Part shown: one piece after another, positions 55,109 through 63,110 of the stretch | Layout of the letters: every line of letters begins with the position of its first letter | Numbering within the stretch: position 1 is the first letter of the stretch | Assembly: GCA_951812775.1 (NCBI GenBank) | Contig: OX638326.1 | Coordinates: forward strand, 3,483,391-3,547,390 | From: an uncultured Alphaproteobacteria bacterium | GTDB lineage: Bacteria; Pseudomonadota; Alphaproteobacteria; MPNO01; UBA2964 | DNA length: 64,000 nt | Direction: 5' to 3' | The notes under the pieces: generated by a model | Told to the model about the DNA's origin: nothing | Seen by the model: the letters and a program-made list of their open reading frames with translations, nothing else | Database searches by the model: none | Program-made: the position numbers and the translations under genes

Positions 55109-56506
55109 CTACGGGGAATTTCTGTTTCGGGCGCCAATGGTCAACCCAAACCGGAAATAGATCCATAGGGCGAATGTGAGTTGCAGGAGCGTTCCGGTCA
55201 TTAACGAAAAATTCGATGCTGGATAAACCAGCGGAAAAATTATTGCGGCACCGACGACAAACTCTAAAGATGTCATCTCCCGGCGATTAAAAATTGCGGA
55301 CATGAGTGCTAGGAACGCGCCCACTAACGTCATGCCTAGAAGAACGCCCACGCGGCCAAAATTGGCATACATTTCGACAATCCACGGGACATTGATTGAC
55401 GTTACCTTGTCTTGGGGCGATAAAAACTCGTAACGATGCCCAAAGGCCTGATCTGTATTTTCAAATGGTTTGTCCGGCCAGAAAATTCGGGGGACAAAGT
55501 TTGTCAGGATTGGTCTGTATGTCTCGCCATACCAATACGGAATTTCAGAGGGAGTCTTGTCGACGACCTTGGTCATGATTCCATATCCTGAAAACCGTCT
55601 TAGCATTGGGTGAACCGTAGATCGGAAAACAAAATCAGGGTGCAGCGTCCAGGGTTTTACGGCTTCCTCGGCTAGGATAGCTACGTGATCAGTTAAGGTA
55701 AGATCAGTTGTATCTTTGTTCCAGGTTTGACTTCTGTAACCCGCAATTCCTGGATAAATAGCGATGACCGCCAAAACGGGAACTACACCGATGAGCCATG
55801 CGTATCTGATTTTGGCGTATATAAGAATTACCATGAGGAAGCCGCAGAGAAGAACGACGCTCGTCAATAGGCCCGAAATTACGCCCTGCAACAACATAAT
55901 AGGCAATGCGATGCCAACTGCTAAAATTGCCTCGGGTCTCTTGAGCTTACTCTGACAAAACAACAAAAGTAGCAAACCTATGCCGAGTATTCCGGCGGGT
56001 TGTATAAACTGTCCGATTGACGGCAATTCTCGGACGGAGGGGAGTCCCTGCCACAAAATACCGGCAAGGACGAGTGGCCAGATTAAAAAGCTAAGGCGAG
56101 TAGAGGAATAATTTCGGGGTAAACGGAAATGAGGAATTGATTTGTTTAGACGATGCCGTAACGCCGTATATGTCCCGATCATCAGAATGAGGCCCAGCAA
56201 GGTATAAAGCTGCGCGTCGACATTTATTGTAGCGATTTGTGTCCCATACCTCGGGATCGGACTTATGGGGAGAAATAAAAATACCGAAAACGCAAAAAAT
56301 ACAGCGTAATAACAGCAAGTTAGCGCCAAGAACGGCATTGGCTCGCGGGTCTTTGACTGAAAATAGGATAGTAAAGGGACGGCGCATACCCAGAGCGTTG
56401 CTAGGGCGAGGGCCGCGTTTACAGGCGTTACAATGGGCGACCTAACGATCCATAGAAAAACACTTAATGTGACGCCGAGAGCAATTAGAATTCTGAGGGG
56501 TGTCAT
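55109..56506 (-). CDS. Polytopic membrane protein, Wzy/O-antigen-polymerase-like
   Basis: A 465-residue inner-membrane protein with about 11-12 hydrophobic segments and one large soluble loop (~residues 265-375: LAEEAVKPWTLHPDFVFRST, PILTNFVPRIFWPDKPFENT). The loop FVPRxxWPDKP and the topology resemble polysaccharide polymerases (Wzy/EpsG-like). No other polysaccharide gene is adjacent, so this is an orphan. The gene is lower in GC than its neighbours, suggesting horizontal origin. Assignment is tentative. Confidence 0.6.
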   Translation of the reverse strand: MTPLRILIALGVTLSVFLWIVRSPIVTPVNAALALATLWVCAVPLLSYFQSKTREPMPFLALTCCYYAVFFAFSVFLFLPISPIPRYGTQIATINVDAQLYTLLGLILMIGTYTALRHRLNKSIPHFRLPRNYSSTRLSFLIWPLVLAGILWQGLPSVRELPSIGQFIQPAGILGIGLLLLLFCQSKLKRPEAILAVGIALPIMLLQGVISGLLTSVVLLCGFLMVILIYAKIRYAWLIGVVPVLAVIAIYPGIAGYRSQTWNKDTTDLTLTDHVAILAEEAVKPWTLHPDFVFRSTVHPMLRRFSGYGIMTKVVDKTPSEIPYWYGETYRPILTNFVPRIFWPDKPFENTDQAFGHRYEFLSPQDKVTSINVPWIVEMYANFGRVGVLLGMTLVGAFLALMSAIFNRREMTSLEFVVGAAIIFPLVYPASNFSLMTGTLLQLTFALWIYFRFGLTIGARNRNSP

Positions 56507-56518
56507 AATGGTATTGGT

Positions 56519-57862
56519 CTAGCGATGTGTCACGCGGGTGTCGGGTTTCAGGTCCAGTGTAGCAAGACGACCGTCCAACCCAGCCCGAATTTTTGCAAAC
56601 CGCCCAAGCTCTTTTCCTTTTAGCTTGCGGCCTGATGGAAGTCTGAGACGCAGCGGATTTGTTTGTCGACCATTTACATGAATTTCATAGTGCAGGTGAG
56701 GTCCGGTTGAACGACCCGTTGATCCGACATACCCAATGACCTGACCTTGTGTCACGCGGCGACCCTTGCGTATGCCTCGCTTAAACCCATGCAGATGCGC
56801 GTAAGCCGTTGAATAGCGTCCATTATGCCGTATGCGGATATACTTGCCGTAACCGCCCTGGTGGCCTGCATAGGTAATTGTTCCGTTGCCGGCCGCATAG
56901 ATCGGCGTTCCCCGTGGTGCGGCAAAGTCGACACCGCGATGCATGCGGGTATATCCCAAAATCGGATGCCGACGTTTTCCAAAACGTGACGACAGGCGGG
57001 CGCCATTGATCGGTGTCTTCATCAGCGCTTTTTGAGCACTGCGGCCTTTCTCGTCGAAGTATTCGACTCCATGATGCCTGGATTCGTAGCGATACAACCG
57101 TACGGGTTTGCCACTAAGGACGAGCTCCGCGTAGAGAATTTTCCCCCAGCGGGCGAAGTCACCGTTCTTTTGGTGAAGCCTTTCAACCATGACATCGAAT
57201 TTATCGTTCTTCTGAATATCGCGTTGAAAATCGACGTCCCAGCTAAAGAGACGGATTAAATCCACCAGGGTGGAGGCGGCAAGCCCGGCTTTTGTTGCAG
57301 AAACATACAGGCTGGATTGAATGGATCCGGTTATCCGGACATCCTTACGGTCCAGAATTCTTTTAATTTTTTTTGCCGAAAATCGTCCGTTCTCAAGGCG
57401 ACTGACCTTGATGGTTTCTTCTGCTGTCGGGTTGAATTCATAACTCTCGAAGTCACCGGTCTTCACACCCCACGAAATCGGTTTCAGCGTGACGGCGATT
57501 TTCTGACCACGCTTCAAATAGCGCGGGTGAAAGGTTTTGCGCATTGCGCGAATAGCGGAGTGAGCCGACAAACGATCCGCTCCTGCTTTGACCAGCAGCT
57601 TCATAAAAGTATCGCCGGAACCGGCCTTGACGGTTTTGATAATTCCCGGCGGCGGCGGTGGCAGCTGAAATACCGGCACAGGACCCGTAACCGCAGTCGC
57701 GGGCAAGGGCGTCGGCAATTCTTCTTTCGAGGTGACCGTGGGGGATTTTGTTGTCTGGGTCTCGGGGGCATAGGTTGTTAGTCCAAATACGAGCAGTGCC
57801 GCTATCGCGACGATGCCAACGATTTGAACAGCAACGGATTTGTTACTATTTGGAAATTTCAA
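56519..57862 (-). CDS. M23-family peptidoglycan endopeptidase (LytM-type)
   Basis: A 447-residue envelope protein anchored by one N-terminal segment (VQIVGIVAIAALLVFGLTTY), followed by a Pro/Thr linker and a LysM/OapA-like region (TVKAGSGDTFMKLLVKAGAD). The C-terminal M23 domain has metal ligands in MHRGVDF (H308, D312) and HLHYE (H389, H391), so it should be an active zinc metallopeptidase cleaving peptide cross-links. Divergent from the hydroxycinnamate operon. Confidence 0.92.
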   Translation of the reverse strand: MKFPNSNKSVAVQIVGIVAIAALLVFGLTTYAPETQTTKSPTVTSKEELPTPLPATAVTGPVPVFQLPPPPPGIIKTVKAGSGDTFMKLLVKAGADRLSAHSAIRAMRKTFHPRYLKRGQKIAVTLKPISWGVKTGDFESYEFNPTAEETIKVSRLENGRFSAKKIKRILDRKDVRITGSIQSSLYVSATKAGLAASTLVDLIRLFSWDVDFQRDIQKNDKFDVMVERLHQKNGDFARWGKILYAELVLSGKPVRLYRYESRHHGVEYFDEKGRSAQKALMKTPINGARLSSRFGKRRHPILGYTRMHRGVDFAAPRGTPIYAAGNGTITYAGHQGGYGKYIRIRHNGRYSTAYAHLHGFKRGIRKGRRVTQGQVIGYVGSTGRSTGPHLHYEIHVNGRQTNPLRLRLPSGRKLKGKELGRFAKIRAGLDGRLATLDLKPDTRVTHR

Positions 57863-57986
57863 TCCCGGTTACTCTGTCGACTCCGGCTATGAGGTAATTT
57901 CATAGCCATTCCCTATCGAACCACTCATGGTTAATGCCCGCAGCACGATGCTGGAATGTGATTCGCTTGTCAAGAAAAAGCCCTTT

Positions 57987-58018
57987 GAATCAAACTGTTT
58001 ACGAATCAAACTGTTTAC
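57987..58018 (+). repeat. Perfect 16-bp tandem repeat in the promoter region of the CoA-ligase operon
   Basis: GAATCAAACTGTTTAC occurs twice head to tail (57987-58002 and 58003-58018), ~120 bp upstream of the operon start. It could be a pair of regulator sites or a replication slippage product. No other gene lies between 57863 and 58139. Confidence 0.6.
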
Positions 58019-58139
58019 AGCCAAATCCTCGCGATTGAACCTTTTGCTCGGGTAAAGAATCTTTCGACCTCGGTTGACGCCATCGGGGATCGGTAATTTA
58101 CTGTCCGAACAATAAATAAATCCAGACGAGCGGGGAGCC

Positions 58140-60218
58140 GTGTTTCATTCAGCAGAACCTTTTTTCCGGCCTAAGACGGTCGCTATCGTTGGTGCATCTG
58201 AATCCGGCGGCGGCGGTTGGCCACGGGCCATTTACGAGAATCTCGAATTTGCTGATTTTCCCGCAGAGGTCTATCTGGTTAATCCAAGACGCGAAGAGCT
58301 GTGGGGTCGCAAGGTTTATCCAGATTTTGCTTCGCTGCCTGCCCAAATAGATCTTGCCCTCACTGTCATTCCGGCGGAATTCATTCCTGATGTGTTGAAA
58401 GACGGTGCAGATAACGGTCTTAAATCCGCCCTGATTTATGCAGCCCGGTTTGGCGAGGGCGGCGACGATGTCGGCGCGAAAAGGGCCGATCAGCTCCGTG
58501 ATCTGTGCGATGAAACGGGCCTGGTGGTCTGTGGTCCCAATTGCATGGGGGCGATGTCGTTTCCCTCCAACATGTTGTTCTATCCGGCTACGCGAATACG
58601 AGGTCTACCGGTCGGATCAACCGGAGTCGTGTTTCAGTCTGGTGGCACGTTTATGTTCTGGCTGCAACGCGCTGCCGAACGCGGGCTCGGATTTTCTTAC
58701 GCGGTCTCCAGTGGCAACGAGCTGAATCTCGATTTGGCGGATTACATAAACTTCCTCGTCGATGACAAAGACACCAAGATGATTGCCTGCATGGTAGAAG
58801 GCATCCGGCGACCTGAAGCTTTTATGGAAGCGGCCCGTCGGGCGCTCGAAGCCGAAAAACCTATCGTCATGATCAAGGTCGGGCGCAGCGATGCGGGTAA
58901 AGAAGCAGCACAAAGCCATACCGGCGCGCTGGCGAGTGATGATGCTATATTGCAGGCGGTGTGCCGCAAATATGGTGTCGTGCGGTGCTATTCCCTGGAT
59001 GAGATGATGGAGACCTGCCTGCTTCTCAATCAGCGTCGTTGGCCGAAGGGCCCGAATATCGGCATGGCGGGTTTTTCAGGTGGTGGTAAAGGCCTGTTCC
59101 TCGATTATGCGGCGGATGAGGGCGCGGTGATGGGGCGGCTGTCGGATGAAACAGTTGCGTTGATTGACCCGATTATTGATCCGGGGCTGAGTGGTCAGAA
59201 TCCGATTGATTGCGGCGCCGGCATCGCATATCGCCAGCAGGATTACAGCCTTGTTTGCAAACATCTGGCCGCTGATAACGGCGTCGATATTGTTGCTATG
59301 CAAGGCCAGTTGCCAACGTCTGCAGAGGATACGACGGATGCAACGATCTTTTCGAACGTGTTTGACGCGACGGATAAGCCGGTGATGGCTTATGTCCGGG
59401 TTTCCCAGAATGTGAGCGCTGCCGGTCTTGAGTTTCAAAAGGCAACCAAAGTCCCCTTTGTCCAGGGATTGCCGCAGGCGGTGCGCGCGATCCAGGGCCT
59501 GGTAAAATACACTGAGGCAATGAACAAGGGTGTCCTGCCTTTGCCGGAGGCGAGTGGGAAAAAGGAGAGTCTTGAAGGCGACGCTTTTGAAGCGCTGTTA
59601 AATGACAACGGTTTGACGCCACCAGCCAGCGGTTTCGGTGCGACAGCGCAGGAAGCAGCAAGTGCCGCAGCGGAAACGGGTTTCCCGGTTGTTCTGAAAA
59701 TCGTCTCACCGCAGGCCAGCCACAAAACGGAAGTTGGCGGCGTGGCCCTCGGGCTGGAAGATGAAGCCTCAGTGGTTGCAGCGGCGGAAGAGATGACAGC
59801 ACGGCTCAAGGCCGTTGATCCAAAGGCTGAGATCGAAGAGTTCCTGGTGCAGGAGATGGTATCGGGTACCGAAGTTATTCTCGGCGTTCGGGAAGATCTT
59901 CAATTTGGACCGTTTATGGTCGTCGGATTGGGCGGAATTCTCGTAGAAGCCGTGCGCGATGTTTCGTTCCGAATGCTCCCGGTCTCCCCGGACGATGCGC
60001 AGGAAATGCTCGACGAGTTGCGGGGTAAATCCATTCTTGGTGCGTTCCGTGGTGCCGCCCCTCGCGATATTGATGCGTTGGTCAAGGCGATCTGTGGCCT
60101 GTCTGACATTTTTGCTTCTCATCGCAATCATCTGGCTGATCTAGAAGTTAACCCTCTCATTGTTGGCGCGGAGGGTGAAGGCGTGCGCGCCGTCGATGTT
60201 CGCCCGGTTTGGCGCTAA
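58140..60218 (+). CDS. ADP-forming acyl-CoA synthetase, probable hydroxycinnamate (feruloyl)-CoA ligase
   Basis: A 692-residue single-chain acetate-CoA ligase (NDP-forming) superfamily enzyme; GTG start with GCGGGGAG upstream. The alpha part (1-~450) has the CoA-binding fold VAIVGASESGGGGWPRA, CGPNCMGAM and the phospho-His loop SHTGALASDD with H260. The beta part (~490-692) is an ATP-grasp domain (FPVVLKIVSPQASHKTEVGG). Members include the ferulate-CoA ligase FerA of sphingomonads, and the two genes that follow support a hydroxycinnamate substrate. Substrate is inferred from context. Confidence 0.85.
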   Translation: MFHSAEPFFRPKTVAIVGASESGGGGWPRAIYENLEFADFPAEVYLVNPRREELWGRKVYPDFASLPAQIDLALTVIPAEFIPDVLKDGADNGLKSALIYAARFGEGGDDVGAKRADQLRDLCDETGLVVCGPNCMGAMSFPSNMLFYPATRIRGLPVGSTGVVFQSGGTFMFWLQRAAERGLGFSYAVSSGNELNLDLADYINFLVDDKDTKMIACMVEGIRRPEAFMEAARRALEAEKPIVMIKVGRSDAGKEAAQSHTGALASDDAILQAVCRKYGVVRCYSLDEMMETCLLLNQRRWPKGPNIGMAGFSGGGKGLFLDYAADEGAVMGRLSDETVALIDPIIDPGLSGQNPIDCGAGIAYRQQDYSLVCKHLAADNGVDIVAMQGQLPTSAEDTTDATIFSNVFDATDKPVMAYVRVSQNVSAAGLEFQKATKVPFVQGLPQAVRAIQGLVKYTEAMNKGVLPLPEASGKKESLEGDAFEALLNDNGLTPPASGFGATAQEAASAAAETGFPVVLKIVSPQASHKTEVGGVALGLEDEASVVAAAEEMTARLKAVDPKAEIEEFLVQEMVSGTEVILGVREDLQFGPFMVVGLGGILVEAVRDVSFRMLPVSPDDAQEMLDELRGKSILGAFRGAAPRDIDALVKAICGLSDIFASHRNHLADLEVNPLIVGAEGEGVRAVDVRPVWR

Positions 60219-60238
60219 CCCGTTTCGGAGAACTCACT

Positions 60239-61396
60239 ATGGATTACGAACTTCCCGAAGAACTCCGCATGCTCAAAGAGACGCTGCGCCGGTTTGTTGA
60301 TCGCGAGATCATCCCGATCGAACGGGAGGCGTATGAAGGTCATCAACTCAAACCCGAGGTTCGCGCCTCGCTTGAGGATAAAGCCAAGGAGCTTGGTCTC
60401 TGGAAGTTTGATGTGCCCGAAGAATATGGCGGTATGGGTATGAACCTGTTGGCCAAATGCGTTGTTTGGGAAGAGATGGGGCGTACAATCGCGATCCCGA
60501 CGCGGGGCGGTCATATTTTCGGTCCCGCTGTCAGTCCCATTCTTTACTTCCTCAATGACGAGCAAAAAGAAAAATACCTGTTTCCGGTTTTGAACGGTGA
60601 GAAGAAATGTACTTTTGCCCAGTCGGAGCCAGATGCGGGCGGTGATCCCGGCGGTATGCGCACGACAGCGGTTCGTGATGGCGACCACTACGTTATAAAC
60701 GGCTATAAACGGTTTATTACCGGGGCTGATAAGGCTGATTTTATTCAACTTCAGGCCGCAACTGATCGGTCCAAAGGGTCTCGGGGCGGAATCTCAACCT
60801 TTTTGATTGATGTCGATACGCCGGGTGTGGAACTGGTGCGGTATCAACAGATGATGATGGATGATCGGCCCTGGGAAATCGCCTTGCAGGACGTCCGCGT
60901 GCCCGTTGAAAATATGATTGGCGAAGAGGGCGAAGGCTTCAAGTTCGGTCAGACCTGGATTACCGCCGGTCGTATGCGTCATGCCGCACGCGGTATCGGC
61001 GTTGCGGAACGCTGTATGGAACTAACGGGTTCCTATACCAACCAACGCGAGACCTTTGGCAAGAAGCTCTCGGCCCGCCAGGCCGTGCAGTTCGGATTGG
61101 TTGATAGCTGGATGGACACCAAAATGTTGCGCCTGTTCGTCTACAATGTTGCTGCTAAATGCGATGCTGGCGAAGACATCCGCTACGAATCCTACATGGC
61201 GAAGGTCAAAGGCGACGAACATGCCTTTAAGGTCTGCGATCAGGCGTTGCAATTCCATGGCGGCATCGGATTAACAACAGATTTGCCGATCGAAAAACTG
61301 TGGCGTGATAGCCGCTCAATGGTCATCACTGAAGGACCCCCCGAAATTCTGCGCATGGTAATTGCGCGGGCGTTTTATCGTGAATATGGCGATTAG
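60239..61396 (+). CDS. Acyl-CoA dehydrogenase
   Basis: A 385-residue FAD enzyme of the ACAD family. CTFAQSEPDAGGDPGGMRTT and YKRFITGADKADF are the flavin/substrate loops; FGKKLSARQAVQF and the catalytic-base region ITEGPPEILRMVIARAFYRE lie in the C-terminal helical domain. In this operon it would oxidise a phenylpropanoyl-CoA (dihydrocinnamoyl type) to the enoyl-CoA used by the next enzyme. The start is the ATG at 60239 with CGGAG upstream, 20 bp after the ligase stop; the in-frame ATG at 60209 overlaps that gene. Confidence 0.93.
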   Translation: MDYELPEELRMLKETLRRFVDREIIPIEREAYEGHQLKPEVRASLEDKAKELGLWKFDVPEEYGGMGMNLLAKCVVWEEMGRTIAIPTRGGHIFGPAVSPILYFLNDEQKEKYLFPVLNGEKKCTFAQSEPDAGGDPGGMRTTAVRDGDHYVINGYKRFITGADKADFIQLQAATDRSKGSRGGISTFLIDVDTPGVELVRYQQMMMDDRPWEIALQDVRVPVENMIGEEGEGFKFGQTWITAGRMRHAARGIGVAERCMELTGSYTNQRETFGKKLSARQAVQFGLVDSWMDTKMLRLFVYNVAAKCDAGEDIRYESYMAKVKGDEHAFKVCDQALQFHGGIGLTTDLPIEKLWRDSRSMVITEGPPEILRMVIARAFYREYGD

Positions 61397-61444
61397 ACTA
61401 ACCACCTGTACCTATCTTTTAAATCGAACATTGGGAGACAGTTA

Positions 61445-62371
61445 ATGGCGTTGAAGAAAATGAAGTGCGTAAAGGTCGAGAAGAAAGGCGGTATTGCCTG
61501 GGTTTGGCTGAACCGGCCTGAAAAACGAAATGCGATGAGCCCGCAGCTCCACTTTGAAATGGATGAGACATTGAAGTTTCTGGAGACTGATCCGGCAACG
61601 CGTGTCGTGGTGATTGCCGGCGCCGGCGGATATTTCAGTGCCGGTCAGGACCTCAAGGAATTCTTCCGCGCCAATGAAAACAACCCGGCGGGCCGCAAGG
61701 CAGCGGCGGAAGCTGCCAACCGCTGGCGTTGGGAACGTTTGTACAAATATGACAAACCAACCATTGCCATGGTTGAAGGATACTGCGTCGGTGGTGCTTT
61801 TATGCAGCTTTGCGCGACGGATTTCGCGGTTGCCGCCGATGACACCGTGTTCTCTCTTTCCGAAGTGAACTGGGGAATTCTGCCGGGCGCATTGGTGTCG
61901 AAGGTTGTGTCCGACACCATCATGCCCCGCAAGGCGCTGTATTATTGCTGCCTGGGCGAGGCGTTTGATGGTGTTGAAGCCGAAAAGATTGGTTTTGTGA
62001 ACTTTGCAGTGCCGAAGGAAGAGCTTGTTAACAAGACCATCGAGTTGGCTCAGAAACTTATGGCGAAAAGCCCGGCAGTGCTGCGCGCAACCAAACATGC
62101 GGTTCGTCAGGTACGCACGATGGACTTTGATCAGTCCTATGATTACCTGGCCGCAAAAGGGCAGGCGATCAAGGTCGGCGATGCGCAGGATTCCTATAAT
62201 ACCGGGTTGAGCCAGTTCCTTGATAAGAAGGCCTACAAGCCGACCTTCGAACCTTTTGCGTTAAAGAAAGGGGCAAAGAAAGCGGCAAAGAAAGCGGCCA
62301 AGAAGAAAGCCACTAAGAAACAGGCACCGGCTAAGAAGAAGGCAGCTAAGAAAACCGCCCGGCGAAAATAA
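61445..62371 (+). CDS. Hydroxycinnamoyl-CoA hydratase-lyase (HCHL/FerB-like) with histone-like Lys-rich tail
   Basis: A 308-residue crotonase. Residues 1-~270 match hydroxycinnamoyl-CoA hydratase-lyase: NRPEKRNAMSPQLHFEMDE, the oxyanion loop SAGQDLKEFF, YDKPTIAMVEGYCVGGAF, LSEVNWGILPGALVSKVVSD with E140 as the likely catalytic Glu, and QFLDKKAYKP near the end. It would turn feruloyl-/coumaroyl-CoA into vanillin or 4-hydroxybenzaldehyde plus acetyl-CoA. Residues 273-308 are an odd extension, about half lysine with alanine in KKAAKK units ending TARRK, like histone H1 or bacterial AlgP-type tails. The frame is continuous. Confidence 0.85.
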   Translation: MALKKMKCVKVEKKGGIAWVWLNRPEKRNAMSPQLHFEMDETLKFLETDPATRVVVIAGAGGYFSAGQDLKEFFRANENNPAGRKAAAEAANRWRWERLYKYDKPTIAMVEGYCVGGAFMQLCATDFAVAADDTVFSLSEVNWGILPGALVSKVVSDTIMPRKALYYCCLGEAFDGVEAEKIGFVNFAVPKEELVNKTIELAQKLMAKSPAVLRATKHAVRQVRTMDFDQSYDYLAAKGQAIKVGDAQDSYNTGLSQFLDKKAYKPTFEPFALKKGAKKAAKKAAKKKATKKQAPAKKKAAKKTARRK

Positions 62372-62397
62372 CGTCCGGTACTAAGTGAGAATAATGG

Positions 62398-62430
62398 AAC
62401 GGCCTCTCAATTGAGGGGCCGTTTTCATTT
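62398..62430 (+). terminator. Rho-independent terminator of the CoA-ligase/dehydrogenase/hydratase operon
   Basis: AACGGCCTCTCAA paired with TTGAGGGGCCGTT (62398-62423, one G-T wobble) followed by TTCATTT. A strong hairpin 26 bp after the stop codon. It marks the boundary to the AT-richer reverse-transcriptase region. Confidence 0.85.
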
Positions 62431-62535
62431 GCAACTGATGATTCTTGAATTAGAGAAGTAAATCCCTACATCTAGTGTCCACACTTCTCACCGCAGAAGT
62501 CTGGGCGCGAGATACAGTGTTTTCGTTGGATTTGA

Positions 62536-62654
62536 GAGTGACAGGCGCCGATCAAGGGGTCGAGTTGCTCGATTTTCCGGTCTCGGTGCAAATGCATGAC
62601 CGTTTCGCGGTACGTCAGGAACACTTCCTGAAGTGCATGCGCAGTGGATACAGC
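62536..62654 (+). repeat. 119-bp direct repeat, copy 1 (upstream of the reverse transcriptase)
   Basis: Identical to 62911-63029 except for one base (T at the position before GGATACAGC, C in copy 2). Begins GAGTGACAGGCGCCGATC. It contains short self-complementary stretches (CACTTC-CT-GAAGTG; ACCG-TTTCG-CGGT). It is open in the same frame as copy 2 (start-to-start spacing 375 bp). Confidence 0.9.
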
Positions 62655-62711
62655 TTTGTTCCAGGTCGGACAAATTCGGGGCCTCCGTACCCAATAAACG
62701 TTGAGGAGGTT

Positions 62712-63110
62712 ATGAGGCATTTTATCGAGACGGGTCGGGCTGCGGTCGTGAGAATGGCGCGAACATTGCGTGTTGAGTACATAATAATAGTTGTATTCGC
62801 GGCTCTAGCGTGTTATAATGTGTTAGGGCTTGGTGGTTTCGAATTTCGATTGAAGGCAAAAGTCACTGTCGAAGTCGAAAGCAGTTCTGTCGCTTCCGAT
62901 AATACTTCCGGAGTGACAGGCGCCGATCAAGGGGTCGAGTTGCTCGATTTTCCGGTCTCGGTGCAAATGCATGACCGTTTCGCGGTACGTCAGGAACACT
63001 TCCTGAAGTGCATGCGCAGCGGATACAGCCCAGTTCTCAGTGCAGGGTACATTTTCAATGAGCCTGAGAAAGAGAGAAAATGTCCGATGCTAACTACCCA
63101 CGTCCTGTAA
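62712..63110 (+). CDS. Putative small membrane protein overlapping the reverse transcriptase start
   Basis: An ORF of 132 residues from ATG 62712, preceded by GAGGAGG at only 2 nt spacing (an internal ATG at 62757 is an alternative). A basic N-terminus (MRHFIETGRAAVVRMARTLR) leads into one membrane segment (EYIIIVVFAALACYNVLGLG), then a short strand-like region (FRLKAKVTVEVESSSVAS). The C-terminal ~65 residues are encoded largely by repeat copy 2 and run 31 bp into the reverse-transcriptase gene. The frame stays open upstream to 62475 through copy 1. Whether the repeat is translated is doubtful. Function unknown. Confidence 0.35.
   Translation: MRHFIETGRAAVVRMARTLRVEYIIIVVFAALACYNVLGLGGFEFRLKAKVTVEVESSSVASDNTSGVTGADQGVELLDFPVSVQMHDRFAVRQEHFLKCMRSGYSPVLSAGYIFNEPEKERKCPMLTTHVL
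62911..63029 (+). repeat. 119-bp direct repeat, copy 2 (upstream of the reverse transcriptase)
   Basis: Near-perfect copy of 62536-62654 ending 50 bp before the reverse-transcriptase start codon. The 256 bp between copies encode the membrane segment of the small ORF. Confidence 0.9.

Noticed and set aside
62475-63110. A single 211-residue protein containing both 119-bp repeats
   Set aside because: It needs a GTG start without a ribosome binding site and reads through both repeats. A shorter ORF from 62712 is more plausible, and the repeats may not be coding at all.
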